A stretch of 64,000 bases of DNA, taken from the NCBI RefSeq assembly GCF_003143995.1, contig NZ_QFWG01000004.1, positions 94,863-158,862 on the forward strand, read 5' to 3'. Position numbers and translations under genes: made by a program. This document shows positions 8,690 to 17,521 of the stretch, piece by piece. The number at the start of each line of letters is the position of its first letter. Position 1 is the first letter of the stretch. Origin of the DNA: Pseudoglutamicibacter cumminsii (GTDB lineage: Bacteria; Actinomycetota; Actinomycetes; Actinomycetales; Micrococcaceae). The notes under the pieces are model-generated. The model was not told the DNA's origin. It saw only the letters and a list, made by a program, of their open reading frames with translations, and ran no database searches.

Positions 8690-10912
8690 ATGCCCTGCAT
8701 GCCCCACAAAGCCACATGCACGCAAGGCACTGATGTCCGCGGACGGCAAGGCAACGGTGCCCGCGGACAGCGCGCGCAAGGCCGGAAGTTCCTTCCGGAG
8801 GTCCAAGCGCTACGAGCAATTGCCGTGCTTGCGGTTGTTGCGTAGCATTTCCATCCCAAGTCCGCTCCAGGCGGTTTTGTTGGCGTAGACATCTTCTTTG
8901 TGATCTCAGGCTTTCTGATCACTTCGAAGCTTCTGCGTGACGCGGAAACCCACGGCAAAATCAACCTCGGCGAGTTCTGGGCTGCGCGCATCCGCCGCAT
9001 CATGCCGGCGGCAACCGTGACGGCCGTCGCGATCATTATCGCGACGTTCATTTGGTGGCCTTTGGAACAGTGGAGACAGATGTCTCGTGAGGGCATCGCG
9101 AGTCTGTTGAGCGTCGTCAACTGGGTTCTAGCCTTCGATTCCGTGGATTATCTGGCTGAGGACAACGCTCCGACCGCGTTCCAGCACTATTGGTCACTCA
9201 GCGTTGAAGAGCAGTTCTACGTCGTGTGGCCGCTTCTTGTGGTTCTGGCGATCTGGTTGGCTCGGCGCACCAAGCTGTCTTTGCGGGCCTACGCGACCAT
9301 CCTGTTCTCAGCAGTGATCGTCTCCTCGCTCGTGTGGGCTGAATATCTGGTTCGTTGGAGTGATCCTTCCGCGTACTTCGTCACGACCACTCGCGTGTGG
9401 GAGCTCGCCTTGGGTGGTTTGATCGCGGCTCTGGCGCCGTACATCCTCAAGGATGGCGTTGGCCGACGCGCGCGGGTATCCGGCGGTATTACGTGGCGCT
9501 CGCTGCTCGCGCTGGCGGGATTGGCGGCGATGTGCTGGTCGATTTTCGCGTACACACAGGAAACGCCGTTCCCTGGTGTGACCGCGCTTGTTTCCGTTGT
9601 GGGTGCCGCTGCGGTGATTATCGCGGGCCGTACGAGTGGCCCGCTTTCTCTCAACTGGCTGGTTGATTGGGCGCCGGTTCAGTGGATCGGCAAGATCTCC
9701 TTTTCGCTGTACTTGTGGCATTGGCCGGTGTTCCTGGCGTTCGGGCACATCGTTGGTCACAAGCCGTACTGGTGGCAAGCGATCATCCTCGTGTTGATTT
9801 CGCTGGTGTTCGCGCACCTTTCGTGGCGTTTCGTTGAGGAGCCGGTGCGCCAGTGGAAGCGTTTGAAGGTTTCGCCGGCGCCGGCCTGGATTGCAGGCGC
9901 TGTTGCAACGCTCGTTGCGGTTGCGGTGGCGTTTGCTCCGACCATGCGGGTTGATGCGATCACTAAGGAGCAGAAAGAGCTTGCCGCGGAACTGTTGAGG
10001 GGTGAAAAGGCGGAGTTTGGCGCTGGCGCTTGGGATCCGCTGGTTACTAAGGCTGAGGGTGACACGCTCGATGCGGGAGATCCGGACAGCCCGGGAGGCC
10101 GGTTGGTCACGGATGAGGAGCGCGTCGATGAGCTTCCGACGGCACTCACGTATGGCTCGGTGATTACACCTACCCCGGCAGAAGCCGAGGACGATTCCCG
10201 ATCGGATAAAGAGTGTTTCGCGGCTAACCGCAAGACGTCCACACCACGCTGCGTCAAGGGCAAGGAAGACGGCAAGAAGACCATCGCGGTCGTGGGTGAT
10301 TCCCATGCACGCATGCTTGTGGGTCCGCTTGAGGATTTGGCGAAAGACTTTGACTGGCGGATTATCACCTACACCAAGGCTTCGTGCCCGATGTCGCTTG
10401 AACCTCGCGAGCTGGCTAAGTCGAACGAGCGGTGTGTTGAACCGAATAAGAGGTCGATCGAGCAACTTCTTGAAGACAAGCCTGATGTGATCATCACGAA
10501 AAACTACTCTGCTTCAACATTCCATGGCGACGCGGTGGATGGTTTTGAACGTGCGTTCAAGGAGTTGCAGAAGAGTGGCGCGCAGCTTGTGGTGGTTCGG
10601 GATACCCCGATCCCGTCGCAAGATGACGGGGTCCCGCTTCCGCGCACGTGTGTTTCCGAGAACATGGATAGCCCGGAAGAGTGTGATTTCAGCGTAGATC
10701 AGGGTCTGCTGGATGACCCGGCGGTTGAAGCCGCCAAACGACTCGACGACGTGTACTTCGTGGACCTGACTGACTACTTCTGCACCAAGGACACATGCCC
10801 GGTGGTTGTTGGCAACACGCTGATCTACCGAGACGGCAACCACGTGGGTGAAACCTACATGAAAACCCTCGCCCCGATTCTGGAACGTCGCTTGCCTGAG
10901 GAACTGTTCTAG
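8690..10912 (+). pseudogene. OafA/YrhL-type O-acyltransferase with SGNH domain, broken by in-frame TAG
   Basis: The acyltransferase-3 domain begins FLPEVQALRAIAVLAVVA, then meets a TAG stop at 8843-8845. The same frame resumes at once with HFHPKSAPGGFVGVDIFF and VISGFLITSKLL, which is normal family sequence. Related proteins usually have Tyr at the stop position (VVxYH), so a single TAC or TAT to TAG change explains it. The rest is intact: about ten membrane segments, then an extracytoplasmic SGNH domain with VVGDSHARM near 10294 and YRDGNHVGETY near 10827. A product could start at GTG 8897, but it would lack the first membrane helix and its His. Intact homologues O-acetylate cell-wall or secreted glycans. 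Confidence 0.8.
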
Positions 10913-10947
10913 ACGCTGTGTTCTAGGCGCTGTGTTCTAGACATTGA
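10906..10947 (+). repeat. 14-base tandem repeat, three units, over the acyltransferase stop codon
   Basis: Three consecutive units of the type GTTCTAGACGCTGT at 10906, 10920 and 10934; the second has one change and the third degenerates at its end. Each unit carries the TTC-TAG end of the acyltransferase gene, so the repeat duplicates the gene terminus. Confidence 0.75.
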
Positions 10948-10990
10948 GCGCCGCACCGAGCCGTGGTGAGCGGGCCTCGCGAGCGTGAGC

Positions 10991-10999
10991 TTATCCACA
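10991..10999 (+). promoter_or_regulatory. Consensus DnaA box upstream of rpsF operon
   Basis: TTATCCACA, a perfect DnaA box, about 30 bases upstream of the likely rpsF-ssb operon -10 hexamer. Confidence 0.6.
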
Positions 11000-11028
11000 G
11001 GGGATTACGTCCTCACCCGGACTATGGG

Positions 11029-11034
11029 TAGACT
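11029..11034 (+). promoter_or_regulatory. Probable -10 hexamer of the rpsF operon
   Basis: TAGACT preceded by a TGGG extension; the same hexamer precedes other genes in this window. Predicted transcription start is near 11041, giving a leader of about 150 bases before rpsF. Confidence 0.5.
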
Positions 11035-11040
11035 GGTTCT

Positions 11041-11192
11041 GTTGTCCTCTATCAAGTTTTGCTGGCAACCGCATCATGATGTGGGTTCCGGCAGGCCTGT
11101 ACGCCCGGAAATATAGGGCAGGGGATATCGCAATAGAACCTCCTGGTACGGAAAGACCGTGCCCGTTTCATGTCCAAAGGAGGTGGGTTCAC
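11041..11192 (+). promoter_or_regulatory. Long 5' leader of rpsF operon with hairpin, possible S6:S18 autoregulatory site
   Basis: The leader contains a hairpin with arms GGTACGG (11145-11151) and CCGTGCC (11157-11163), one wobble pair, just upstream of the AAAGGAGG ribosome binding site at 11176. In many bacteria the S6:S18 complex binds a CCG-containing stem-loop in the rpsF leader to repress its own operon. Location fits; I cannot confirm the structural consensus. Confidence 0.35.
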
Positions 11193-11492
11193 TTGCGTAA
11201 CTACGAACTGATGGTGCTCGTTGACCCCGAGGTCGACGAGCGCACCGTTGAACCGACGCTCAACAAGTTCCTCGAGGTCGTAACCAACGACGGCGGAACC
11301 GTCGAGAACATCGACATCTGGGGTCGTCGCCGCATGGCCTACGAGATCAACAAGAAGGCTGAGGCCATCTACGCAGTGGTTAACTTCACCGCTGAGCCAC
11401 AGACCGCATCCGAGCTTGACCGTGTTTTGGGCCTCAACGAGTCCATCATGCGCACCAAGATCATCCGCCCAGAGGACCAGCGCATCAAGTAA
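11193..11492 (+). CDS. rpsF: 30S ribosomal protein S6
   Basis: Ninety-nine residues with the S6 fold: [15 protein letters not shown] at the N-terminus, [21 protein letters not shown] in the middle and a short basic tail. It binds S18 and the central domain of 16S rRNA in the small-subunit platform. The start is a TTG at 11193, supported by AAAGGAGG about nine bases upstream and by alignment with family N-termini; upstream ATG codons in frame would add a leader peptide not found in S6. First gene of rpsF-ssb-rpsR-rplI. Confidence 0.97.
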   Translation: MRNYELMVLVDPEVDERTVEPTLNKFLEVVTNDGGTVENIDIWGRRRMAYEINKKAEAIYAVVNFTAEPQTASELDRVLGLNESIMRTKIIRPEDQRIK

Positions 11493-11546
11493 GCGCGCGT
11501 CCTACGCGGGCACAACCACGTTTAACGCTTAAAGCTAGGGGGAAAC

Positions 11547-12134
11547 ATGGCTGGAGAAACCATCATCACCGTGGTGGGTAACCTCACCGCTGATCCAGAA
11601 CTGCGCTTCACGCCGTCTGGTGCCGCGGTAGCGAACTTCACGATCGCTTCGACTCCTCGCCTCTTCGACCGTCAGACCAACGAGTTCAAAGACGGCGAAG
11701 CCCTCTTCATGCGTTGCAGCGTATGGCGCGAACACGCCGAAAACGTGGCGGAATCGCTGACCAAGGGCATGCGCGTCATCGCCCAGGGTCGTCTGCGTGC
11801 CCGCAGCTATGACGATCAGAACGGCAACCGCCGTACCGCATGGGAACTCGAGGTCGACGAGGTCGGCCCGGCCCTGCGCTACGCAACCGCGCAGGTCTCC
11901 CGCAATCAGCGTGGAGGCAGCGGTGGCGGCAACCAAGGCGGCTTCGGTGGCAACACCGGCGGCGGTTTTGGTGGCGGCAACCAAGGTGGCGGCTTCGGCG
12001 GCCAGCAGCAGTCCCAGGGCGGCGGCGGAGACTGGGGAGCACCTCAGCAATCTCCAGCTAACGACCCGTGGGGTAACTCTGGCGGCTCAAGCGACTGGGG
12101 TGCAAACCCTGGCCAGTCCGCACCACCGTTCTAA
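11547..12134 (+). CDS. ssb: Single-stranded DNA-binding protein
   Basis: Replicative SSB of 195 residues. The OB-fold covers about residues 1-115 ([53 protein letters not shown]), followed by a Gly/Gln-rich disordered linker and the C-terminal tip ending SAPPF. The tip keeps the Pro-Phe terminus that recruits partner proteins but lacks the acidic residues usually just before it. The start has GGGGG about six bases upstream. Placed between rpsF and rpsR, the common bacterial arrangement. Confidence 0.97.
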   Translation: MAGETIITVVGNLTADPELRFTPSGAAVANFTIASTPRLFDRQTNEFKDGEALFMRCSVWREHAENVAESLTKGMRVIAQGRLRARSYDDQNGNRRTAWELEVDEVGPALRYATAQVSRNQRGGSGGGNQGGFGGNTGGGFGGGNQGGGFGGQQQSQGGGGDWGAPQQSPANDPWGNSGGSSDWGANPGQSAPPF

Positions 12135-12156
12135 ATCGTTCCAATCCAACATCCAT

Positions 12157-12176
12157 CCCGCAGCTAAAACTGCGGG
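12157..12176 (+). promoter_or_regulatory. Hairpin between ssb and rpsR
   Basis: Perfect seven-pair stem CCCGCAG / CTGCGGG with a six-base loop, in the gap between ssb and rpsR. No T-tract follows, so it more likely adjusts mRNA stability or partial readthrough than terminates. Confidence 0.4.
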
Positions 12177-12203
12177 CTCCAAAACAAACTAAGGAGCTCC
12201 ACG

Positions 12204-12443
12204 ATGGCTAAGCCTGAAATTCGCAAGCCTAAGCCTAAGGCCAACCCGCTCAAGGCCGCCGACATCGAGGTCATCGACTACAAAGATGTCGCCCTTCTTC
12301 GCAAGTTCATCTCTGACCGCGGCAAGATCCGCGCTCGTCGTGTAACTGGCGTGTCCGTGCAGGAGCAGCGCAAGATCGCTCAGGCGATCAAGAACGCGCG
12401 CGAAGTCGCTCTGCTTCCCTACTCCGGCGCTGGCCGCGGCTAA
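12204..12443 (+). CDS. rpsR: 30S ribosomal protein S18
   Basis: Seventy-nine residues, the usual length. The core has [37 protein letters not shown] and the terminal ALLPYSG. It has a basic N-terminus and no CxxC-type zinc residues, so it is the zinc-independent form. AGGAG lies about seven bases upstream of the ATG. Partner of S6, encoded two genes upstream in the same operon. Confidence 0.96.
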   Translation: MAKPEIRKPKPKANPLKAADIEVIDYKDVALLRKFISDRGKIRARRVTGVSVQEQRKIAQAIKNAREVALLPYSGAGRG

Positions 12444-12466
12444 GCAAGAAGGAGGAGAGAAGAAAC

Positions 12467-12928
12467 ATGGCAAAGCTTATTCTCACGCATGAGGTAACCG
12501 GCCTGGGTGCTGCTGGCGACATCGTCGAAGTACGCGACGGCTACGCACGCAACTACCTGCTGCCACGCGGCTACGCGATCATCTGGACCAAGGGTGGCGA
12601 GAAGGACGTCGAGTCCATCAAGGCCGCTCGCGAGGCCCACCGCGTAGCGAACCTCGAAGAAGCACAGAAGATCGCTGAAGCACTCAAGGCTGCAGAGATC
12701 CGCATCGAGGTTAACGCTGGCGAGTCCGGCCGCCTCTTCGGTACCGTCAAGCAGGCCGACGTTGCAGCAGCAATCGAGGCTCAGGGCCTGGGCAAGGTCG
12801 ACAAGCGCACCATCGAGATCGCACAGCAGGTCAAGACGACCGGCCACTACAAGGCCACCGTCCGCCTGCACGAAGACGTTCTCGCGAACACCACGCTGCA
12901 CGTTGTTGCAGCGCCAAAGGGCAAGTAA
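12467..12928 (+). CDS. rplI: 50S ribosomal protein L9
   Basis: A 153-residue two-domain protein. The N-terminal 23S rRNA-binding domain reads [32 protein letters not shown] in pieces, a connecting helix follows, and the C-terminal domain has [14 protein letters not shown]. The start has a strong AGGAGGAG upstream. Last gene of the ribosomal/ssb operon, followed by a hairpin terminator. Confidence 0.97.
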   Translation: MAKLILTHEVTGLGAAGDIVEVRDGYARNYLLPRGYAIIWTKGGEKDVESIKAAREAHRVANLEEAQKIAEALKAAEIRIEVNAGESGRLFGTVKQADVAAAIEAQGLGKVDKRTIEIAQQVKTTGHYKATVRLHEDVLANTTLHVVAAPKGK

Positions 12929-12983
12929 CACCGAGCATTAGCGCACTGCGCAGGCTCGGAGATTACGAACTCTGAAGCACACG

Positions 12984-13018
12984 CGAACGCCGTCACCCCA
13001 TCCGGGTGGCGGCGTTCG
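12984..13018 (+). terminator. Terminator after rplI
   Basis: Fifteen-pair GC-rich stem starting CGAACGCCG, with one G-T wobble and a five-base loop, followed by TCTCATT. It closes the rpsF-ssb-rpsR-rplI operon and separates it from the SAM riboswitch. Confidence 0.8.
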
Positions 13019-13084
13019 TCTCATTAAATGAATTAAACGACACATCCAGTTGCAGGCCCTGCGCCGAACTGTTTATCGTTTAAA

Positions 13085-13205
13085 GCACGAATCATGAGTA
13101 CGGATTTTTAGGCCCTGGCTAATCCGTCGGCAACCCTCTCGCGTAGGTGGGGTGCCCCAGGTGACGATTCGGCCGTCGGGAATGCCGACGGCAAGCTGCG
13201 CCGGC
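13085..13205 (+). ncRNA. SAM-IV-type S-adenosylmethionine riboswitch
   Basis: The leader of the flavin reductase gene matches the SAM-clan core found in Actinobacteria. P1 arms are CGAATC (13088-13093) and GATTCG (13166-13171); inside are ATGAG, a GGAT/ATCC stem, CGGCAACCCT, then GGTGGGGTGCCCC and AGGTGA. A downstream stem GCCGTCGG / CCGACGGC (13172-13192) and GGCAAGC follow, as in SAM-IV. A small CGGCC/GGCCG hairpin (13202-13220) just before the ribosome binding site may be the expression platform. It occupies most of the 314-base gap after rplI. SAM binding should shut the gene off; family assignment is from memory of the consensus. Confidence 0.8.
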
Positions 13206-13242
13206 CATAGTGGACGGCCGTAACCGCGAAGGATGAATCGCC

Positions 13243-13767
13243 ATGTCCCTGACCCATACTTTCGACCAGGCAACCCTGCGTACCGCATTCGACCGATTCC
13301 CAGTAGGGGTCGCAGCCCTGTGCTCGCGGGTAGGTGGACGCCACGAAGGCATGGTCACCTCGAGCTTCGCGGTTGGAATCTCTTATGATCCTGCGCTCGT
13401 CTCGTTCTCTGTCCGCAACGAATCCCGCACGTGGCAGCGCCTCAAGCACGGCTACCGCCTTGGCGTCTCGGTCCTCGCCGATGAGCACCGCCAGGTCTGC
13501 TATCAGCTGGCCTCCCGCGACGAAACCAAGCGTTTCAACGGCCTCGACGTAACCCTGGCAGACTCCGGCGCTCTGTTCCTGGACCGCGCTGCACTGTGGC
13601 TGGAAACCTCGGTCTACGACACCGTGCCGGCAGGCGACCACACCATCGTGCTCCTGAAGGTTCACGCGGTATCCCAGGGCGAAGACCACGGCGAACCGAT
13701 CGTGCTGCACGGCAAGACGTTCCACGACCTCGCGCAGGTGCGAGACCGCGAACTCGTGACGGCGTAA
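13243..13767 (+). CDS. Flavin reductase-like FMN-binding split-barrel protein under SAM riboswitch control
   Basis: A 174-residue flavin reductase-domain protein. Typical segments are FPVGVAALCSRVGG, GMVTSSFAVGISYDPALVSFSV, and RLGVSVLADEHRQV. Such enzymes reduce FMN or FAD with NAD(P)H for a partner monooxygenase. AAGGATG lies about eight bases upstream of the ATG. The SAM-IV riboswitch in its leader suggests a role in sulfur or methionine supply, for example feeding reduced flavin to a sulfonate monooxygenase, but no such partner is visible. Single-gene unit between the rplI terminator and the PepSY lipoprotein. Confidence 0.85.
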   Translation: MSLTHTFDQATLRTAFDRFPVGVAALCSRVGGRHEGMVTSSFAVGISYDPALVSFSVRNESRTWQRLKHGYRLGVSVLADEHRQVCYQLASRDETKRFNGLDVTLADSGALFLDRAALWLETSVYDTVPAGDHTIVLLKVHAVSQGEDHGEPIVLHGKTFHDLAQVRDRELVTA

Positions 13768-13859
13768 CGGCCTCGAGCCCGGTGCCACATGCTTGAGCGG
13801 AACACCTAAATAGGCTTATAGCTTAGAAATAATCAGTCAAATCCCGTTTCACATATGCA

Positions 13860-13865
13860 TAGGGT
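13860..13865 (+). promoter_or_regulatory. Probable -10 hexamer of a leaderless lipoprotein transcript
   Basis: TAGGGT followed by six bases and then the ATG at 13872. The same TAGGGTTAAG-type sequence precedes the CPBP protease gene at 31993. Confidence 0.45.
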
Positions 13866-13871
13866 TAAGCC

Positions 13872-14510
13872 ATGGAGAAAAAACATTTAGCCCTCACGTC
13901 CGTAGCTGCCCTCGCGCTGGCTTTGTCCGCATGTGGCACTCCAGCGGAGGACAATAACTCCTCCAACGAGAGCGAAACTCAGCAGACTCAGGATGCCACC
14001 CAGAACACTGAGTCTGACGACATGGAATCGCAAGACACCAGCGATGACATGGATGACGCTGACGACAGCGACGACGCCGCGGCACCTACCAAGGGCGGCA
14101 GCAAGGACAACGCCCTCAAGGCGATCGACACCGCCGAAAAGGAAATCGGCGGTAAGGTCGTTGACCTCGACTGGGACGACGACAAGAGCGGTTGGGACGT
14201 AGAAGTCGTCAAGGGCAACAAGAGCCACGAGATCGAGATCTCCCCTGACGGCTCTAAGATCACCAACCGCGATGAAGTTGAAGATGTAGACAGCGACGAC
14301 CGCCGCGAATACGACGCGATCAAGGTCGACATCCGCAAGGCGATCGAAACCGCCCTCAAGGACACCCCAGGTGGCCTCGATGACGTCAGCGTTGACGAGG
14401 AACAAGGCCAGATCATGTGGGAAGTTGATGTCTATCCAGAGGGCGGCGGCTCCGATGTAACCATTTACATCGACGTCAAGAGCGGCAAGATCCTCAAGAA
14501 GGACAGCTAA
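13872..14510 (+). CDS. PepSY-domain lipoprotein
   Basis: Secreted lipoprotein of 212 residues. The signal peptide ends in the lipobox LSAC, so Cys21 should be lipidated. A low-complexity acidic Gln/Thr/Asp stretch follows (about residues 25-75). Two PepSY-like repeats follow: one around KAIDTAEKEIGGKVVDLDWD, the second around RKAIETALKDTPGGLDDVSVD with YIDVKSGKILKK at the end. PepSY domains are linked to protease inhibition or modulation at the cell surface. It has no ribosome binding site and may be translated from a leaderless mRNA. Convergent with thiE. Confidence 0.85.
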   Translation: MEKKHLALTSVAALALALSACGTPAEDNNSSNESETQQTQDATQNTESDDMESQDTSDDMDDADDSDDAAAPTKGGSKDNALKAIDTAEKEIGGKVVDLDWDDDKSGWDVEVVKGNKSHEIEISPDGSKITNRDEVEDVDSDDRREYDAIKVDIRKAIETALKDTPGGLDDVSVDEEQGQIMWEVDVYPEGGGSDVTIYIDVKSGKILKKDS

Positions 14511-14557
14511 ATACGCGCAACCTCGCCACGTAACGAGGCGCGATCAGCTGAGCACGG

Positions 14558-15235
14558 CTACCTGGCCGCAACGGCATCGAACGCGGACACCACCTGGCGG
14601 ACATCCCGCTGAGGGTCACGCGAACGAGCCAAAGCACGCACCAATGCGACCCCAGCAACACCAGTGGAAGCTAACGCGGCAGCGTCCTCAGGGCGCACAT
14701 CGCCGATAGCAACCACAGGCACACGGGAAGCGGCAACAAGCTGAGGATAACCGTCAACACCAATCGGGGAACGACCCGAATCCTTCGTGGGGGTGGGCCT
14801 GAAAGGGCCCGCCCCCACATACGTTAGAAGATCCGACCACTCGTTGGCTTTCTCGATGAGCTCGAGCGTGCCAGTGGTCAGCCCGACGATAGCTTCCGGG
14901 CCCAACAGCGCACGAACATCCGGAACCGGAAGATCATCCTGCCCCACATGCACACCATGCACGTGAGCACCCCGCCGCATCGCCGCAGCGGCAACCTCAA
15001 CCGAATCATCCACGACCACACGAGTTGCAGGATTCGCGGCCTCAACCGCCTGAGCCACCGCTAGCGTCGCCTCGAGCAGCTCTCGCGCGGGCACGTTCTT
15101 AACCCGAACCTGCACGATGCCCGCCCCAGCCGCCGCACACTGCGCGGCTAACGCGGGAACGGAACGGTCAAAACCCGCCGTGACCATATAACAACGAACG
15201 TCAACAGGTGTCGCGCTACCGGTCGAAACGTTCAT
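14558..15235 (-). CDS. thiE: Thiamine-phosphate synthase
   Basis: Couples HMP-pyrophosphate with thiazole phosphate to give thiamine monophosphate. The TIM barrel shows GIVQVRVKN, VVVDDSVEVA, GVHVGQDDLPV, VGLTTGT, YVGAGPFRPTPTK and VVAIGDV. The start at 15235 has GGGAGG eight bases upstream; an upstream GTG lies in the same frame. It overlaps the thiM 3' end by 20 bases and is the last gene of the TPP-controlled thiD-MFS-thiM-thiE operon. In the loop usually reading VQLR the sequence has VQVRVKN, a mild deviation. Confidence 0.93.
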   Translation of the reverse strand: MNVSTGSATPVDVRCYMVTAGFDRSVPALAAQCAAAGAGIVQVRVKNVPARELLEATLAVAQAVEAANPATRVVVDDSVEVAAAAMRRGAHVHGVHVGQDDLPVPDVRALLGPEAIVGLTTGTLELIEKANEWSDLLTYVGAGPFRPTPTKDSGRSPIGVDGYPQLVAASRVPVVAIGDVRPEDAAALASTGVAGVALVRALARSRDPQRDVRQVVSAFDAVAAR

Positions 15236-16121
15236 GCCCAGCACCTCCCACACGGTACAGGGCTCCTACACGATACAAGGCATCCAACAAAGCGACCCGG
15301 AACGACCCCGGGCCACCACGCGGAGGCGAAGCAGCCGCGGCGGTATCGGTCGCCCCCGCGGCGACCTCCGCCGCGGCAATCTCAGCGGCACGAGCGAGCC
15401 ACGCGCTCGCACCCACCGCGGCAACCCACGGCTCAACGCCAGCGCCCACGCACGCCGCGATCAACGCGCCATGCAAACAGCCCGTGCCCGTCACATGAGT
15501 CAGGAGCTCATTGCCACCCGCCACCTCGCAGAACGCACCATCCTCAGCCGCAACCACATCCACGGCACCCGAGACCACGACCACCGAACCCACACGCCGA
15601 GCAAGTTGCGAGGCCCACGCGCGCACCACATCGGAAGCCACAGGCCCCGCATCAGCACCCCGGCCGGTGAAGCCAGCGCCACTGAACCGCGCGTCGCCAT
15701 CCACAACACCCGCGAGCGCCACAATCTCAGACGCATTGCCGCGAATCACACGCGGAGCGGAACCGCCGGGCCGCAACAACTCGCCAGCCAGCCGCGTGCG
15801 CACCGGGGCCAACCCCACTGCCGTGGGATCCAAAACCCACGGCACGTCATGCCGCCCGGCAGCATCAACAGACGCCGGAATCCCGCGCGCCCCGGCCTCG
15901 CTCAACGTCCCCATATTCACCAGCAACGCATCAGAATGCGCGGTCATCGTGGGAGCCTCCGCAGGCGTCTCCGTCATCAACGGCCGGGCACCCGCGGCCA
16001 GCAAGCCATCGGCAACCATGTTCAGAGACACCGCGGCACTAATGCAATGCACCAACGGAACCCGTCCGCGGACCGCATCCACACACGCGGCCATGTGTTC
16101 TCCCGTATCCACAAGACTCAC
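15216..16121 (-). CDS. thiM: Hydroxyethylthiazole kinase
   Basis: Salvage kinase that phosphorylates 4-methyl-5-hydroxyethylthiazole. At 301 residues it has the ribokinase-like ThiM fold: VHCISAAVSLNMVADGLLAAG, RGNASEI, and the catalytic C-terminal motif HVTGTGCLHGALIAA. It starts at a GTG that overlaps the transporter stop by four bases (GTGA). Together with thiD and thiE it salvages both halves of thiamine, and the adjacent transporter may import one of them. The C-terminal 30 residues are Gly/Ala-rich and look poorly conserved. Confidence 0.93.
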   Translation of the reverse strand: MSLVDTGEHMAACVDAVRGRVPLVHCISAAVSLNMVADGLLAAGARPLMTETPAEAPTMTAHSDALLVNMGTLSEAGARGIPASVDAAGRHDVPWVLDPTAVGLAPVRTRLAGELLRPGGSAPRVIRGNASEIVALAGVVDGDARFSGAGFTGRGADAGPVASDVVRAWASQLARRVGSVVVVSGAVDVVAAEDGAFCEVAGGNELLTHVTGTGCLHGALIAACVGAGVEPWVAAVGASAWLARAAEIAAAEVAAGATDTAAAASPPRGGPGSFRVALLDALYRVGALYRVGGAGHERFDR

Positions 16122-17521
16122 GTCGCCAACTCCTCACTCGAACGCTGCGCAGGACCCAGAGCCGCGCCCACACCTACCAAAACCGCACCCACACACAACA
16201 CAGCAACTACGGAAGCCTGCGCACCCATCACACCGGACACAACAGGCAGCCAGAGTGGATACAGCATCGGCAGAATCAACGAAAACGAGTACGCAACCCC
16301 ATAGCCCGTAGACCGGACCCGAGCCGGAAACGCCTCAGAAATATACGCGGCAACAGGGCCATACGCAGAAACCGTCGCAACCTGAGCCACGGCAGCCCAC
16401 GCGGCCGCAGCACCAACCGAGGACGCAGAGACGGCGCACCACCACGCGCCAACACCCACAGTCCCGGCGAGCAACGCCCACGTGACAAAGAACCGGCGGC
16501 GACCAATCCAAGTTGAGACGTGGCCAAGCACCGCCATCGCAAGAGCCTGAGCAACAGAGGCCACGCCCATCGCCAACGCGATGGCACCGGCATCCAGGCC
16601 AGCGTTGGTAGCCGTAGCGGAACCGCTAGCGGTGTTGGAAGCAGAAGCGGCAGCGGAACCAATATGAGCGGGCAAGACCAAAACCGTCGCGACCGTCATG
16701 CACCACAAGCCGGAAAGCAGAACAAAGATCTGCCAGAAACGGCCAGCGAACCGCCCGGCCACGACGTCGACGACGCGTCCGGCCCGCTGATGCGCGGCAC
16801 GCTGAGCATGCTTGCCGAGATGTGCGGGTGCAGAATCCTCAACATAGAAACGGTAAAAGACGTACATGCCGAGCGATGCCAGGGCGGCGAATGCGAACAA
16901 CACCCGCCAACCCCACACCGCGTAAGCATCGGGGCCCAACAGAGACAACATCATCGCAGTCGCGAACGCGATCGAAGCCTGAGCCCACGGCGCCATCGAC
17001 AAAATGAGCCCCGAAAACCAGCCCCGCAAACGGGGAGGAGACCACTCCATCGCCAGCGGGATCGCGGCTGAATACTCACCCGCGATGAAAACCCCACCCA
17101 CGAAACGGGCCGCCACCACGGCAACGAACGTCCACACGCCCCACACCTGGTGGGTCGGAACCAGCGCGATCGCGGCCGCGCACACCGCCGTGCCTAAAAG
17201 TGCGAGCCTCGTGGTGCGGGTTCGCCCCCACTTGTCAGATATGCGCCCGAATACCAGCCCACCCACGGGACGGCCGAGCAGCATCGCAATCACGACGGCA
17301 GCACCCGCGCCCGCGCCGGTGGTAGCGCTCGCCGCAGGACCGGCCAGAACTTCGAGGGCAGGGGCCAGCGCGATCACCGGCAGAAACATGTGGATGTTGT
17401 CCACCCAGTTACCCACGACCCCCGCTTGGAGGGCGGCCTTCGCACGTGGTGGGAAATTCTTATTGGGGTGTGAAGGCGCGGAGTGTGGACGTGTGGCGTT
17501 TGCTTGTGCTTGGAATGTCAC
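16118..17521 (-). CDS. MFS transporter in the TPP-controlled thiamine salvage operon
   Basis: MFS protein of 467 residues, MHS (metabolite:proton symporter) type: QAGVVGNWVDNIHMF at helix 1, GRISDKWGRTRTTRLAL in the 2-3 loop, FIAGEYSAAIPLAMEWSPPRLRG, and a second GRRRFF loop. I place the start at GTG 17521, which overlaps the thiD stop by four bases. About 12 helices are expected. Being wedged between thiD and thiM behind a TPP riboswitch, it is best guessed to import thiamine, HMP or the thiazole alcohol. Substrate is inference; no family I know fixes it. Confidence 0.85.
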   Translation of the reverse strand: MTFQAQANATRPHSAPSHPNKNFPPRAKAALQAGVVGNWVDNIHMFLPVIALAPALEVLAGPAASATTGAGAGAAVVIAMLLGRPVGGLVFGRISDKWGRTRTTRLALLGTAVCAAAIALVPTHQVWGVWTFVAVVAARFVGGVFIAGEYSAAIPLAMEWSPPRLRGWFSGLILSMAPWAQASIAFATAMMLSLLGPDAYAVWGWRVLFAFAALASLGMYVFYRFYVEDSAPAHLGKHAQRAAHQRAGRVVDVVAGRFAGRFWQIFVLLSGLWCMTVATVLVLPAHIGSAAASASNTASGSATATNAGLDAGAIALAMGVASVAQALAMAVLGHVSTWIGRRRFFVTWALLAGTVGVGAWWCAVSASSVGAAAAWAAVAQVATVSAYGPVAAYISEAFPARVRSTGYGVAYSFSLILPMLYPLWLPVVSGVMGAQASVVAVLCVGAVLVGVGAALGPAQRSSEELAT

